7,613 bases of DNA, taken from positions 1-7,613 of the forward strand of contig JAGZJD010000088.1 in the NCBI GenBank assembly GCA_018365895.1, in the 5' to 3' direction. The DNA is from Lachnospiraceae bacterium. GTDB taxonomy: Bacteria > Bacillota_A > Clostridia > Lachnospirales > Lachnospiraceae. How positions within the stretch are numbered: the stretch's first letter is position 1; each line of letters starts with the position of its first letter. Made by a program: the position numbers and the translations under genes. Under the pieces are notes generated by a model that was not told the DNA's origin, did not search any database, and saw nothing but the letters and a program-made list of their open reading frames with translations. Shown piece by piece: positions 1 through 7,596 of the stretch.

Positions 1-98
1 TCGTCTGCGTTTAATTTTAAAGTACGGATTGTTATGCGGTCCCGCCCCGCAGATGGCTTCCCAAACTTCTGAACCCCCGTCGAAACCAGTACAAGCCC
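1..98 (-). ncRNA. ssrA: tmRNA (ssrA), 5' part, truncated by the window edge
   Basis: tmRNA acts with SmpB to rescue ribosomes stalled on broken mRNAs and to tag the unfinished proteins for degradation. On the minus strand the gene opens with GGGCTTGTACTGGTTTCGAC; the TTCGAC hallmark of the tRNA-like 5' domain lies 14 bases after the first G, the spacing I recall for Bacillus subtilis tmRNA. A following stem of TGCGG/CCGCA (51-47 with 39-35) fits the first pseudoknot. At the left edge, GCA GAC GA (8-1) fits the resume codon and first residues (A-D-D/E) of a clostridial-type tag. The mature 5' end is set at base 98, with acceptor strand GGGCTTG. The 3' end with the rest of the tag and CCA is outside the window, so acceptor pairing cannot be checked. 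Confidence 0.87.
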
Positions 99-134
99 TG
101 ATTCAGCATTGTCATGGCTCGCAAACGTATTTTG

Positions 135-163
135 ATTATATTCTACTATTTCATAATTGTCAA
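135..163 (-). promoter_or_regulatory. Consensus sigma-A promoter of ssrA
   Basis: On the minus strand TTGACA (163-158) and TATAAT (140-135) are both perfect matches, separated by exactly 17 bases. Transcription would start near base 128, leaving a leader of about 30 bases before the mature tmRNA 5' end at 98, presumably removed by RNase P. A perfect constitutive promoter fits a very abundant stable RNA. It lies downstream of the terminator of the preceding gene, so ssrA is its own transcription unit. Confidence 0.9.
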
Positions 164-198
164 GCCCGACCGCAATAAGTTTCCACCTCAGTAATTTC

Positions 199-230
199 AA
201 AAAGAATCCCGTAAAAACAGGATTCTTTTT
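199..230 (-). terminator. Intrinsic terminator after the cohesin-like gene
   Basis: An 11-bp perfect stem (AAAAAGAATCC, 199-209, with GGATTCTTTTT, 220-230) encloses a 10-base loop. Read on the minus strand it begins 12 bases after the stop codon of the surface protein gene and ends in a T-run. The A/T-rich flanks make it potentially bidirectional, but nothing on the plus strand needs it. It separates the protease operon from ssrA. Confidence 0.85.
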
Positions 231-242
231 AAGTAAAGCTTG

Positions 243-1220
243 TTATTTTCTCTTTACTTTTTTCATAACAACCACAACAATTATTATGGCTGCAGACAAA
301 AGTACGATTCCAACCACAGCAATTTTAGCTTGGTCACCAGTCACAGCAGCATTCTCTTTTTTATTATCCAGAACGGGTTTTGTTTCTTCATGACTGTCTT
401 CACCACTATTTGGCGGTACTGGCTTCCCTTCTCCATCCGGAAGTTCTTTATTCATTATCGTGGTGATTTCTAGTAATTCTTTCACAGCATTTTCCAAGTC
501 TGCTTTTGTAGCATCTGGGTCACTGATCAGCATATTCACCCGATTCATAGCAGCCTGATATCGTTCCCAATTTTCCTCTGAGTGATTTTCTTGCTTGTAA
601 TAAGCAAGGCACTCTTCATAAAATCTTTGCACCTCCTGCTTATATTCCAAAGAAGGTTCTTCTGAATCCGGCTGCTCTGGATCCGGGTTATCTGGATTTT
701 CCGGATCTGTTGGCTGTGAGCCTGTATTTACTTTATCAGAAGCTGCATTATTCAAATTGCAAGTAACAGACTCTCCATTTACGACTTTGAATCCATTTTC
801 AAGTGCCTGAACTTCTGCTCCTATCTCTTTCCCTTCAGAATCTTTCACCACAATTTTTCCAAGAGCAAGCTCTCCTTTTGTAAAAAGATCTGTTCTTCCA
901 GACACATAGACCGTTAGTACTCCGTTGCTAAAACGATATTCTTTTACTACCACATTTTGATCAAATGAAGCAAATTCGAAATCTGCACTGTCGACCGCTG
1001 TCCCACCAACAGAAAATTTTACTGACAGTGTTTGCACATCAGCCATAACATATTCTTCTGGTACGTGCAATATTACTTCAATCTGCTTTTCTTTTGCTTC
1101 TAGCGACACAGACGCATCTGAACTATCTGCTGCGAAGGCAGCTGTAGAAAAAGCAGCTGCAAAAAGAAATACACATGTAAAAATACGTAGTACACTTTTC
1201 TTCAAATTTAATTTTCTCAT
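243..1220 (-). CDS. Cell-surface anchored protein with cohesin-like domain
   Basis: A 325-residue exported surface protein. Residues 1-30 form a Sec signal peptide (basic start, long hydrophobic core, AFA before the cut). Residues about 34-155 are a beta-rich domain with alternating hydrophobics and a GELALGKIVV strand; the pattern resembles a short cohesin or related Ig-like fold, but at about 120 residues it is shorter than classical cohesins, so this is tentative. A Pro/Asp/Glu linker (163-190) leads to a helical stretch (192-260) of FIVAR-like three-helix type. A second polar linker is followed by AAVTGD (291-296), a hydrophobic span (about 298-318) and the tail KKVKRK, which is a sortase-like sorting signal or a plain membrane anchor. 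The start ATG has AAGGAG (1235-1230) 9 bases upstream, overlapping the stop codon of the protease gene by one base. With only 14 bases between the genes they are almost surely co-transcribed. I infer it is a surface receptor for the dockerin of the upstream protease. It has no catalytic motif. Confidence 0.85.
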   Translation of the reverse strand: MRKLNLKKSVLRIFTCVFLFAAAFSTAAFAADSSDASVSLEAKEKQIEVILHVPEEYVMADVQTLSVKFSVGGTAVDSADFEFASFDQNVVVKEYRFSNGVLTVYVSGRTDLFTKGELALGKIVVKDSEGKEIGAEVQALENGFKVVNGESVTCNLNNAASDKVNTGSQPTDPENPDNPDPEQPDSEEPSLEYKQEVQRFYEECLAYYKQENHSEENWERYQAAMNRVNMLISDPDATKADLENAVKELLEITTIMNKELPDGEGKPVPPNSGEDSHEETKPVLDNKKENAAVTGDQAKIAVVGIVLLSAAIIIVVVVMKKVKRK

Positions 1221-1234
1221 ATTTGTATGCTCCT

Positions 1235-4200
1235 TTATCTACTATTTTTCCCACCTGTCAACGTAATTTCTTTTAATTCTTTTGGAATCTCTATCGGCAA
1301 TGTGTCACTTACAAGGCGTTGTCCCTCATTTGTGAGTGCATTATCCACACGGTAAAGCTCAGCTCTAACCACTTTATTATTTTTCAGTAAAGATTCCACC
1401 TGTTCTGGTTCAACCCAATAGATAAATGTTCCATCGGATGTCTCTCCCAGTTCTCCATGCTCCGGCACATCCGCCATAATAATCTGATTTGCATTGATGC
1501 TTCCATCCGCGTCAACACCACCAACAATCTCACCTTTTTCATTGTAAAGAACTACAACATTGTATGCCGGGTTTCCTTTATACTCTCCGACAAAGACAAG
1601 AGAACCTTTCTCAATCTTAAGTTGCTGCGCTTTATCATATACGAAATCCTCTTTCAGTATACCGACTCCAGCCTCATTTCCATCTGTCTTTTTAAATTCG
1701 ACATTATCGCCTGTCGGCCCTAAAACATCGATTTCTGAAATTGATATTTCTTTTTCTTCTTGACCTGTTGCAATCAATTTTACGTATCTTGCATCATAGG
1801 TAAAGATAAATGGACTCTCTCCATTTTCCTTGTTCTCAAAGTAAACCGTCACTGTTTTATCTTTCAAATCAAACCTGTCTGATTTTACAGTTTTCCATGT
1901 CTCTCCGTCTGTGCTGATTTGAATTTCATAATCACTTATCGCTGTTCCTTCCTGCAATGTATATTTTAACGCAGTAACCTCCAATGTCTTATTAAAATTC
2001 AATACAATTTCCGGAGCAGTCGCAATACCGTCTTCTGATTTTACAGTTTTACCAGTATATGTTGTATCTTTTTTATTATCTGCAATCTTGCTAATTGCCG
2101 ATTCTAACTCTGGTGCACACGGTTCATTCTCATCCGCCTCTGGCAGTTCATCTTGATCTGATACCATATTTGTTGTAATTGTCCATTCGTCCTTAGCATA
2201 ACTTCCATCGTGTGAAATCTTCACTGCCGGAAGTCTTTTCGCAACTGAACGGTTTAAGAACTTATCAATTACCGTTATTTCATAGGTAAATACTCTGTTA
2301 TTAATGGTTGTAACGGTATCCACAAATTTATCTTCTGTAGTAAACCCAACAACTTCTCTAGACTCTTTTCCCTCTGAAGTGCTGTATCTTGCAATCTCAT
2401 ATCCAAGAACTGCATCTTTATTTCCCGCTTTATTGCTCAGTGCGATTTCCACTTGATTTTGTGATGTTTCATCTACCACCGCTGATACATCATCACCGAC
2501 TACATCCTGCCCTAAAACAGTATCTGCTGTTCCGTTTTCAATCTCATATACTCTGGCGTCATCATTTACATAATAAATCGCCCTTGTTTCTTGCTCAAAC
2601 TGAGAAGCATAAGCGACTGTCTCTTCATCAGGAACCATTCCCCATCGTTCAAAGAATTCTAATATATTCTTTTCAGCGGCTGCTGTTGAAAGACGCATAA
2701 AATCTTGATCTGTATTTCCACTCAGAGTAAGTGCAATTCCATTTGGTTTTGGCGCTCTCGCAGTATTTCTTGCATAAGTGTCTACTCTTGCAAAAAATAA
2801 ATTATCAAACTGTTCCTGATATGTATCATATGTCTTATAATTATATCCTCTATCATATGCCAAATGCAACTGCCAGTACATACCTAACTGTGTAAATACA
2901 TCGTTTGATTTTCCAAGTGTATTTGATGTTACTTTCTCATATACATCTTCATATTTGAATCGAACAGAGTCATTTGTATCTTTTGCCTGCGCTAATACTG
3001 AGAAATAATTATTTGTAATCTCTGCAATCGCGTAAACTGCCTGATTGATATCATGTCCAATCTCATGGGCAATTCCCCATCCAAAATACTGTCCGGAAAT
3101 ATGCTTTCCATTCTCATCTCTTACAACAGGACGTGCGCTTCCGACAATTGGAATTGATCCCCACTCAATACCGATGTGGTTACCGCCTGCATACATAAAT
3201 GCGGTTCCAAACATTCTGTGATATCTAATGTTCAAATGTTGTGATGGCAATCTATCTTTTGCTGTTGCTCCTTCCGCGTTACTCAGTCCCTTATGCTGAT
3301 AGAATAACGTCATCATCTCATCCATTGCTTTTAATGCTTGAGAAAGATTTTTTGTCTGCTCTTCAACTGTTCCCTTGCCAATTCCATTTAAAACCTGTTC
3401 TGCTGCGACCGAATACATCATCTGATCAAGCATAATATCTGTTGTCCCTAAAATACAATTTTGCTTATCATAGTCATAATCGACCGCATTGTCTTCATTT
3501 CCTTTATGCAGCTTATTATGCTGTTTTTCCATATCTTTCACATGTACATTTAATTCTTGTACATATTTTTTGATACGTGTCTCTCTCTCTGTCTCATCTG
3601 TAACTTGATATAAGTCAAGCATCGGAACCTTTGTTCCGCCACTTATACGCACCCCATATTTGTCATTTACATTGTTTCCAGTATACATGACATAAAGTGA
3701 TCCACCCTTCTCTACATCTATCGACTGTAGTTTTGGAATGCGTACTACATTTCTTCCGACCTTTAACGTCTGTACTTCTTGAACAAAGGAACTTCCTTCC
3801 GCATGATATTGAGTAGCCATCAATTTCAAAGAAGTATTGGCACCTGTACGAAGCTCGTTATGTCCTACATAAACGACTATTTCTTCGTCGGCATATGCTG
3901 TAACTCCTAATGGCTGCCATGCATTTAACCCACCAAATCCTAAGTGCCCGTCTTTTACAGCTGTAATTTCCGGGTGAATTGCAATTACTTCATTTAGAGA
4001 AGTATTATTCAGAATTTCCTTCGCTGTGTCAAGCTCTCTTTGCAAAAGCTCCCGCTCCGGATGATATTCACCTGTCGCCTCGTCTTTTTCATCGACTCTC
4101 TTCTGCAATGTTTCAATTGTGGCTGCTGTCACATCTTCTCTCAAAGTTGTATGCATGTCGTCTGAGTAAAGTGACATAATATCATCTTCTAAGCTATCAT

Positions 4201-6427
4201 AATGATAGAAACGAAGCTCTGAGATATAAATTCCTCTTACAGAACCATATCTTCCGACGCCAATTCGAATTTTCTTCGCCTGAATTTTCTTCGGAAGCTT
4301 GATCGCATAATAATATCTGTCATTTTCTGCTTTCACTTTACTAATAGATGCATTGGTCTCCATCTCTTTTCCATCTGCATCCCAGTATTTAACATTCACA
4401 TAGGAATAATTTGTACGATCCATATCTTCTGCTAAAGTGATATAGTTCATCTCATATGCCTGATCAAATTCAACTGTAACACCTTTATTGCCTCCTGGAT
4501 ACGCACCGCCTTCATCCCAATCATCTACATATAAACGTGAACCATGATCATTATCGACAAGTCCAAATCCGCTTTTTCCATTTTTATCATCCAGTGGACT
4601 CTCCAACATGTTGCCTCTGCCGATTGTAACATTTTCGATATGAGCACTGACCTGCCCAACTCCATTTGACGTATTAATCAGCTTACGTTCTGGCATTTTT
4701 ACCGGATTGATATTTGTTGTTGTCGCTGTGCTCTCCAATGACTTTGGACTTTCTCCAAGTTCATTTACACCAACCACATAAGCATAATACTTCGTATTAT
4801 CTTTCAAACCAGAAACAACATAACTTGTCCCCTGAATATTATCAATTTTTGTATATTCCTCTGTACCGTCTTCTCTATAGAATACTTGATAGCTATCCGT
4901 ATCCTCCATATCTTTCCAAGAAATCTTGATACTTCTGTAAAGCCCTTCAGCTTTCACATGATCCGGCGCCTTCGGTTTTTCTGTAGCCATTGGAATTCCG
5001 ACTACACTTTCTGAATATCCACTTCTCCAATTTCCATTTACAGACTGCACTCGTACTTTATATTCTTGCTTATTAACTAATTTTGTATTGTTAAATTGTG
5101 CGACTGATAATTTATTTGCTGTTGTTTTATGTACTTCAGAAATTTCTTTACCGCTTACAACAGAAGATACTTCTACCTCATATCCTGTTACATTTTTTTC
5201 GGCTTTCCATGAAATTTCAAGCTCTTTATTCAACCCTTTTACTGTTAACTCTGTCGGAATATTCATTTCCGGTGCCGGAATTCTATTTTCCATTCCATTT
5301 ATAAACTCTACTTTTGAAATATCCGCAAGTTGTGTTCCGGATGTCGCTGTCACCTTAATACTGATTTTTTTAACCGCAACTTGTTCTCCAAGATCCACTT
5401 CCAAACTTCCATCTTCATTTATTATAACACTTGCAGCTCTGCTTATCTTTGCTCTTGTCTGATCTTCTCCAAACGGAATCTGGATTTCATCGCCCTGTTC
5501 ATCTGTAATAATGATGGTCCCTTGTTCTAAATGCCCCTCTCCATTTGGAGACTGAATTACTAACCCATCCATTTCTACTGACGAATCACTTGCTCCACCC
5601 AGTGTAAAGTTCAAAACAACTGGATTTTCTATTGAAATACGCTCTTCGTTTGCCGGCTTAAACGTTACGTTTTCGCCACTTTCTCCCAAAATGCTTTCAA
5701 TATTGGCATCGCCCACAATCACAGTGTTTTCATCCACCTGTGGTTCTATTGCTTCTTTTGAAATAGTTGTCATAATACTTGATGTCACATTCTCACGTTC
5801 ATAACTTTGAGAAAACCATTTCAAGTCCGCTTCATCGACTTTTCCATCTCTGTTCAAATCTGTACTACTATTGGCTGAAGCACCCTCTGATTCAATTGCA
5901 TCAATAATCTGCTCCATATCACTCGCATCAATGATACTATCACCATTCACATCGCCAAATTTCATAGCTCCACTGTGTGCATTCTCTTCATCATGTCTCC
6001 CTTCCGAGTATCCGGTCAGTACATAAATCTGATTCTTCGCAAATGCATTGATTTGTATATCCTGGGTATACTCTTCAAACCCATTTGCTGTGATGGAGAC
6101 AGTGTAGTTCCCACTCTCCAGTTCTTCAAAAGAAACATTGCCGATTCCTTTCGAATCCGAAAATTGAAATGTTTCAGGCTCTCCTACAATGCTGCTACCA
6201 GCCTTTTTCAAACTAACTTGAAAGTCTCTGTTATAATCGATCTCTCCAAGTACCGATTCCAACACCACTTCTAATGTCCCGGATACTGATTTTGAATCAC
6301 TGCTTTGGGAATATTCCTCAACTGCCGTTTGGACAATTTCCTTATTCATCTCTTCTGCCCGCAACACTCCAAGCGGTGTCTGTAAAATTAGGCACGAAAT
6401 GAGCAAGCCTGCAATTCCTCTTTTCAT
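1235..6427 (-). CDS. Secreted M60-like zinc metallopeptidase with X-dockerin, FN3 and F5/8C modules
   Basis: A 1730-residue multimodular protein. Family knowledge: M60-like (enhancin/ZmpA-type) gluzincins cut mucin-like O-glycoproteins next to glycosylated Ser/Thr. Seen in order: Sec signal peptide (1-24, LRA before the cut); transthyretin/X-module-like beta domain (about 47-140); dockerin (about 155-210) with two EF-hand-like loops at D159-D170 and D190-D201; an unassigned beta-sandwich (about 230-385); FN3 (about 390-480 and 487-572); F5/8C-like module (about 590-745); helical linker (748-812); M60 region (about 813-1275) with H1121-E-I-G-H1125 zinc ligands, E1122 as general base and E1136 in AEITNN as third ligand; an FN3/Ig-like segment (about 1312-1405); a second F5/8C (CBM32-like, about 1437-1575); and an unassigned C-terminal domain (about 1585-1725). 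There is no C-terminal anchor. I use the ATG at 6427, not the in-frame ATG at 6496, because it has GGGGAGAGGA (6440-6431) just upstream and a signal peptide directly after it. Likely an exported glycoprotein-degrading enzyme attached to the surface through its dockerin. Confidence 0.93.
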   Translation of the reverse strand: MKRGIAGLLISCLILQTPLGVLRAEEMNKEIVQTAVEEYSQSSDSKSVSGTLEVVLESVLGEIDYNRDFQVSLKKAGSSIVGEPETFQFSDSKGIGNVSFEELESGNYTVSITANGFEEYTQDIQINAFAKNQIYVLTGYSEGRHDEENAHSGAMKFGDVNGDSIIDASDMEQIIDAIESEGASANSSTDLNRDGKVDEADLKWFSQSYERENVTSSIMTTISKEAIEPQVDENTVIVGDANIESILGESGENVTFKPANEERISIENPVVLNFTLGGASDSSVEMDGLVIQSPNGEGHLEQGTIIITDEQGDEIQIPFGEDQTRAKISRAASVIINEDGSLEVDLGEQVAVKKISIKVTATSGTQLADISKVEFINGMENRIPAPEMNIPTELTVKGLNKELEISWKAEKNVTGYEVEVSSVVSGKEISEVHKTTANKLSVAQFNNTKLVNKQEYKVRVQSVNGNWRSGYSESVVGIPMATEKPKAPDHVKAEGLYRSIKISWKDMEDTDSYQVFYREDGTEEYTKIDNIQGTSYVVSGLKDNTKYYAYVVGVNELGESPKSLESTATTTNINPVKMPERKLINTSNGVGQVSAHIENVTIGRGNMLESPLDDKNGKSGFGLVDNDHGSRLYVDDWDEGGAYPGGNKGVTVEFDQAYEMNYITLAEDMDRTNYSYVNVKYWDADGKEMETNASISKVKAENDRYYYAIKLPKKIQAKKIRIGVGRYGSVRGIYISELRFYHYDSLEDDIMSLYSDDMHTTLREDVTAATIETLQKRVDEKDEATGEYHPERELLQRELDTAKEILNNTSLNEVIAIHPEITAVKDGHLGFGGLNAWQPLGVTAYADEEIVVYVGHNELRTGANTSLKLMATQYHAEGSSFVQEVQTLKVGRNVVRIPKLQSIDVEKGGSLYVMYTGNNVNDKYGVRISGGTKVPMLDLYQVTDETERETRIKKYVQELNVHVKDMEKQHNKLHKGNEDNAVDYDYDKQNCILGTTDIMLDQMMYSVAAEQVLNGIGKGTVEEQTKNLSQALKAMDEMMTLFYQHKGLSNAEGATAKDRLPSQHLNIRYHRMFGTAFMYAGGNHIGIEWGSIPIVGSARPVVRDENGKHISGQYFGWGIAHEIGHDINQAVYAIAEITNNYFSVLAQAKDTNDSVRFKYEDVYEKVTSNTLGKSNDVFTQLGMYWQLHLAYDRGYNYKTYDTYQEQFDNLFFARVDTYARNTARAPKPNGIALTLSGNTDQDFMRLSTAAAEKNILEFFERWGMVPDEETVAYASQFEQETRAIYYVNDDARVYEIENGTADTVLGQDVVGDDVSAVVDETSQNQVEIALSNKAGNKDAVLGYEIARYSTSEGKESREVVGFTTEDKFVDTVTTINNRVFTYEITVIDKFLNRSVAKRLPAVKISHDGSYAKDEWTITTNMVSDQDELPEADENEPCAPELESAISKIADNKKDTTYTGKTVKSEDGIATAPEIVLNFNKTLEVTALKYTLQEGTAISDYEIQISTDGETWKTVKSDRFDLKDKTVTVYFENKENGESPFIFTYDARYVKLIATGQEEKEISISEIDVLGPTGDNVEFKKTDGNEAGVGILKEDFVYDKAQQLKIEKGSLVFVGEYKGNPAYNVVVLYNEKGEIVGGVDADGSINANQIIMADVPEHGELGETSDGTFIYWVEPEQVESLLKNNKVVRAELYRVDNALTNEGQRLVSDTLPIEIPKELKEITLTGGKNSR
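5797..5965 (-). other. Dockerin module within the M60 protease
   Basis: This part encodes residues 155-210. Two calcium loops are plain: D159-x-N161-x-D163-x3-D167-x2-D170 and D190-x-N192-x-D194-x3-D198-x2-D201, each followed by a short helix. Loop 1 has Ser164 where Gly is usual. The pairs at loop positions 10/11, which set cohesin specificity in classical dockerins, are A168-S169 and E199-A200. They differ between the two repeats, which argues against the symmetrical dual binding mode. The preceding domain (47-140), with GNYTVSITANGFEEY, resembles the X module that precedes dockerins in X-dockerin dyads. Confidence 0.85.
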
Positions 6428-6430
6428 ACA

Positions 6431-6440
6431 TCCTCTCCCC
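6431..6440 (-). promoter_or_regulatory. Ribosome binding site that decides the M60 start
   Basis: GGGGAGAGGA on the minus strand ends three bases before ATG 6427-6425. The upstream in-frame ATG at 6496 has no comparable site and would place MHFDEN-type residues before the signal peptide, so 6427 is the better start. Confidence 0.8.
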
Positions 6441-6467
6441 TTTCTTAAAATTGCAAAATTCCACATT

Positions 6468-6496
6468 ATTCTAGCAATATTTTCGTCAAAATGCAA
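6468..6496 (-). promoter_or_regulatory. Extended -10 promoter of the protease operon
   Basis: On the minus strand TTGCAT (6496-6491) and TAGAAT (6473-6468) are separated by 17 bases, and TGC directly before the -10 hexamer makes it an extended -10 (TGnTAGAAT). The -35 matches only 3 of 6 consensus bases, as is common with extended -10 promoters and a possible sign of activator dependence. The expected start near 6461 gives a leader of about 34 bases before ATG 6427. The longer-frame ATG at 6496 overlaps the -35, another reason to reject it as the start. Confidence 0.65.
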
Positions 6497-6508
6497 TGAT
6501 TTTTTTCA

Positions 6509-6548
6509 AAAAATAACCGAATGAGAACGCTCTCAGACGGTTATTTTT
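6509..6548 (-). terminator. Intrinsic terminator after galM (bidirectional-looking)
   Basis: A long hairpin: AAAAATAACCG (6509-6519) pairs with CGGTTATTTTT (6538-6548), an 11-bp perfect outer stem. A 2x2 internal mismatch follows, then an inner 5-bp stem TGAGA/TCTCA (6522-6526 with 6531-6535) and a 4-base loop. On the minus strand it starts 8 bases after the galM stop codon and finishes in T-residues. It should stop galM transcripts before the protease promoter. Confidence 0.87.
6522..6535. promoter_or_regulatory. cre-like / LacI-family operator palindrome inside the terminator
   Basis: TGAGAGCGTTCTCA (minus strand) matches the CcpA catabolite-responsive element consensus TGWAANCGNTNWCA, as I recall it, at 13 of 14 positions. 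It is palindromic around a central CG, as LacI-family operators are. Its centre is about 68 bases upstream of the predicted start of the protease transcript, a distance used by CcpA when it activates. The same palindrome forms the inner stem of the galM terminator, so the match could be a by-product of the hairpin. Confidence 0.4.
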
Positions 6549-6556
6549 CTAATTTC

Positions 6557-7522
6557 CTACTTTTTTACTATGAATTTATATACTGTTGTCGTATCATATG
6601 CCTCACCCGCACGACAGATCGGGCTTACAAAATTCTCATGATTCACTGCATCCGGAAAATACTGAGTCTCAAAACAGACTGCATGGCGTTTTTGATAGAT
6701 TGCGTCCTCTTTTCCACACTCATCCTCTACAAAATTGGCTGTATACATCTGCACTCCCGGAAGGTCTGTATACACTTCCATCTCAATCCCCGTTTTATCA
6801 GAATAAAGTGTTGCAACCTTTCCAACTCCATCACGTGGCTTTAACACCCAGTTATGATCATATCCATTTCCGAAATTCAGTGCCTCATAGTCTTCTTCAA
6901 TATCTCTTCCAATTGTCTTTGGCACACGAAAATCCATTGGCGTCCCGTCTACGGAAACGATCTCTCCGGTTGGAATCGACGTTGCATCCGCTCTCGTATA
7001 AGCATCTGCATCAATCCATACTTCTTGCTCTAATACCGGACCGGAATTATGTCCAGACAGATTAAAATAACTATGATTTGTCATATTGATGATCGTATCT
7101 TTCGTCGGCACTCCATGATACTGAATTTTTATTTCATTGTCATCTGTCAACGTATAAGTCACTTCAATGTCCAATGTACCCGGATAATTCTGATCGCCAT
7201 CCGGACTGTGCAATGCGAATGTAATGCTGTTCTCCGTCTGTTCTTTCACTTTCCACACACGGAAACTATAAAAATCCAACCCGCTGTGAAGATTGTTTTC
7301 ACCATCATTTTTGTCCAGATTATATTTTCTCCCATTCAACACAAACGACGCACCACCGATGCGATTCGCGCTCCGACCGACCGTAGCTCCAAAAAAAGTA
7401 GCTCCTTCTTCATATTGCTCTGCCGTGTCATATCCAAGTACCACATCACAGAGGTTTCCATCCCTGTCCGGGACAAGAACCGCATGAAGCGTTGCCCCCA
7501 GATCAGTCACCCCGATCATCAT
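6557..7522 (-). CDS. galM: Aldose 1-epimerase (mutarotase), 5'-truncated
   Basis: GalM interconverts alpha and beta anomers of galactose/glucose and feeds the Leloir pathway; it is cytoplasmic, and no signal peptide is seen. The first available start gives 321 residues beginning MMIGVTDLGAT. Family active-site residues are all present: R54 in GRSANRI, H79 in NNLHSG, H150 in TNHSYFNLSGH, D222 in YDHNW and the catalytic base E285 in FETQYFP. Usual family members have about 20-25 more residues before this point. Seven of those codons (AFTNKNG, matching the family's TNKNG) do survive upstream in frame at 7543-7523, but no start codon follows the in-frame TAG inside the tRNA fragment. The true 5' end and its promoter and ribosome binding site are therefore missing, replaced by tRNA sequence. 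ATG 7522 lacks a clear ribosome binding site, so expression is doubtful as the sequence stands. A terminator follows 8 bases after the stop. Confidence 0.93.
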   Translation of the reverse strand: MMIGVTDLGATLHAVLVPDRDGNLCDVVLGYDTAEQYEEGATFFGATVGRSANRIGGASFVLNGRKYNLDKNDGENNLHSGLDFYSFRVWKVKEQTENSITFALHSPDGDQNYPGTLDIEVTYTLTDDNEIKIQYHGVPTKDTIINMTNHSYFNLSGHNSGPVLEQEVWIDADAYTRADATSIPTGEIVSVDGTPMDFRVPKTIGRDIEEDYEALNFGNGYDHNWVLKPRDGVGKVATLYSDKTGIEMEVYTDLPGVQMYTANFVEDECGKEDAIYQKRHAVCFETQYFPDAVNHENFVSPICRAGEAYDTTTVYKFIVKK

Positions 7523-7542
7523 GCCGTTCTTGTTCGTAAATG

Positions 7543-7596
<54 letters not shown>

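Noticed and set aside
1..130. Minus-strand open frame running through the ssrA 5' region
   Set aside because: The bases follow tmRNA landmarks (TTCGAC, pseudoknot stem, resume GCA) and a stable-RNA promoter; no suitable start or ribosome binding site is present.
2389..5530. Several plus-strand open frames of 64-124 codons opposite the protease
   Set aside because: They are antisense shadows of the M60 gene, with no ribosome binding sites or family resemblance.
6392..6427. Lipobox-like LISC in the protease signal peptide
   Set aside because: The Cys is at residue 12 and the hydrophobic core continues for about ten residues after it; a normal signal peptidase I cut at LRA (residue 24) fits better.
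6485..6490. TTGACG as -35 of the protease promoter
   Set aside because: It lies only about 10 bases from TAGAAT; TTGCAT at 6496-6491 gives the correct 17-base spacing.
6428..6496. Longer M60 reading frame starting at ATG 6496
   Set aside because: It would add 23 charged residues before the signal peptide, has no ribosome binding site, and its ATG overlaps the predicted -35 hexamer; ATG 6427 has a strong site.
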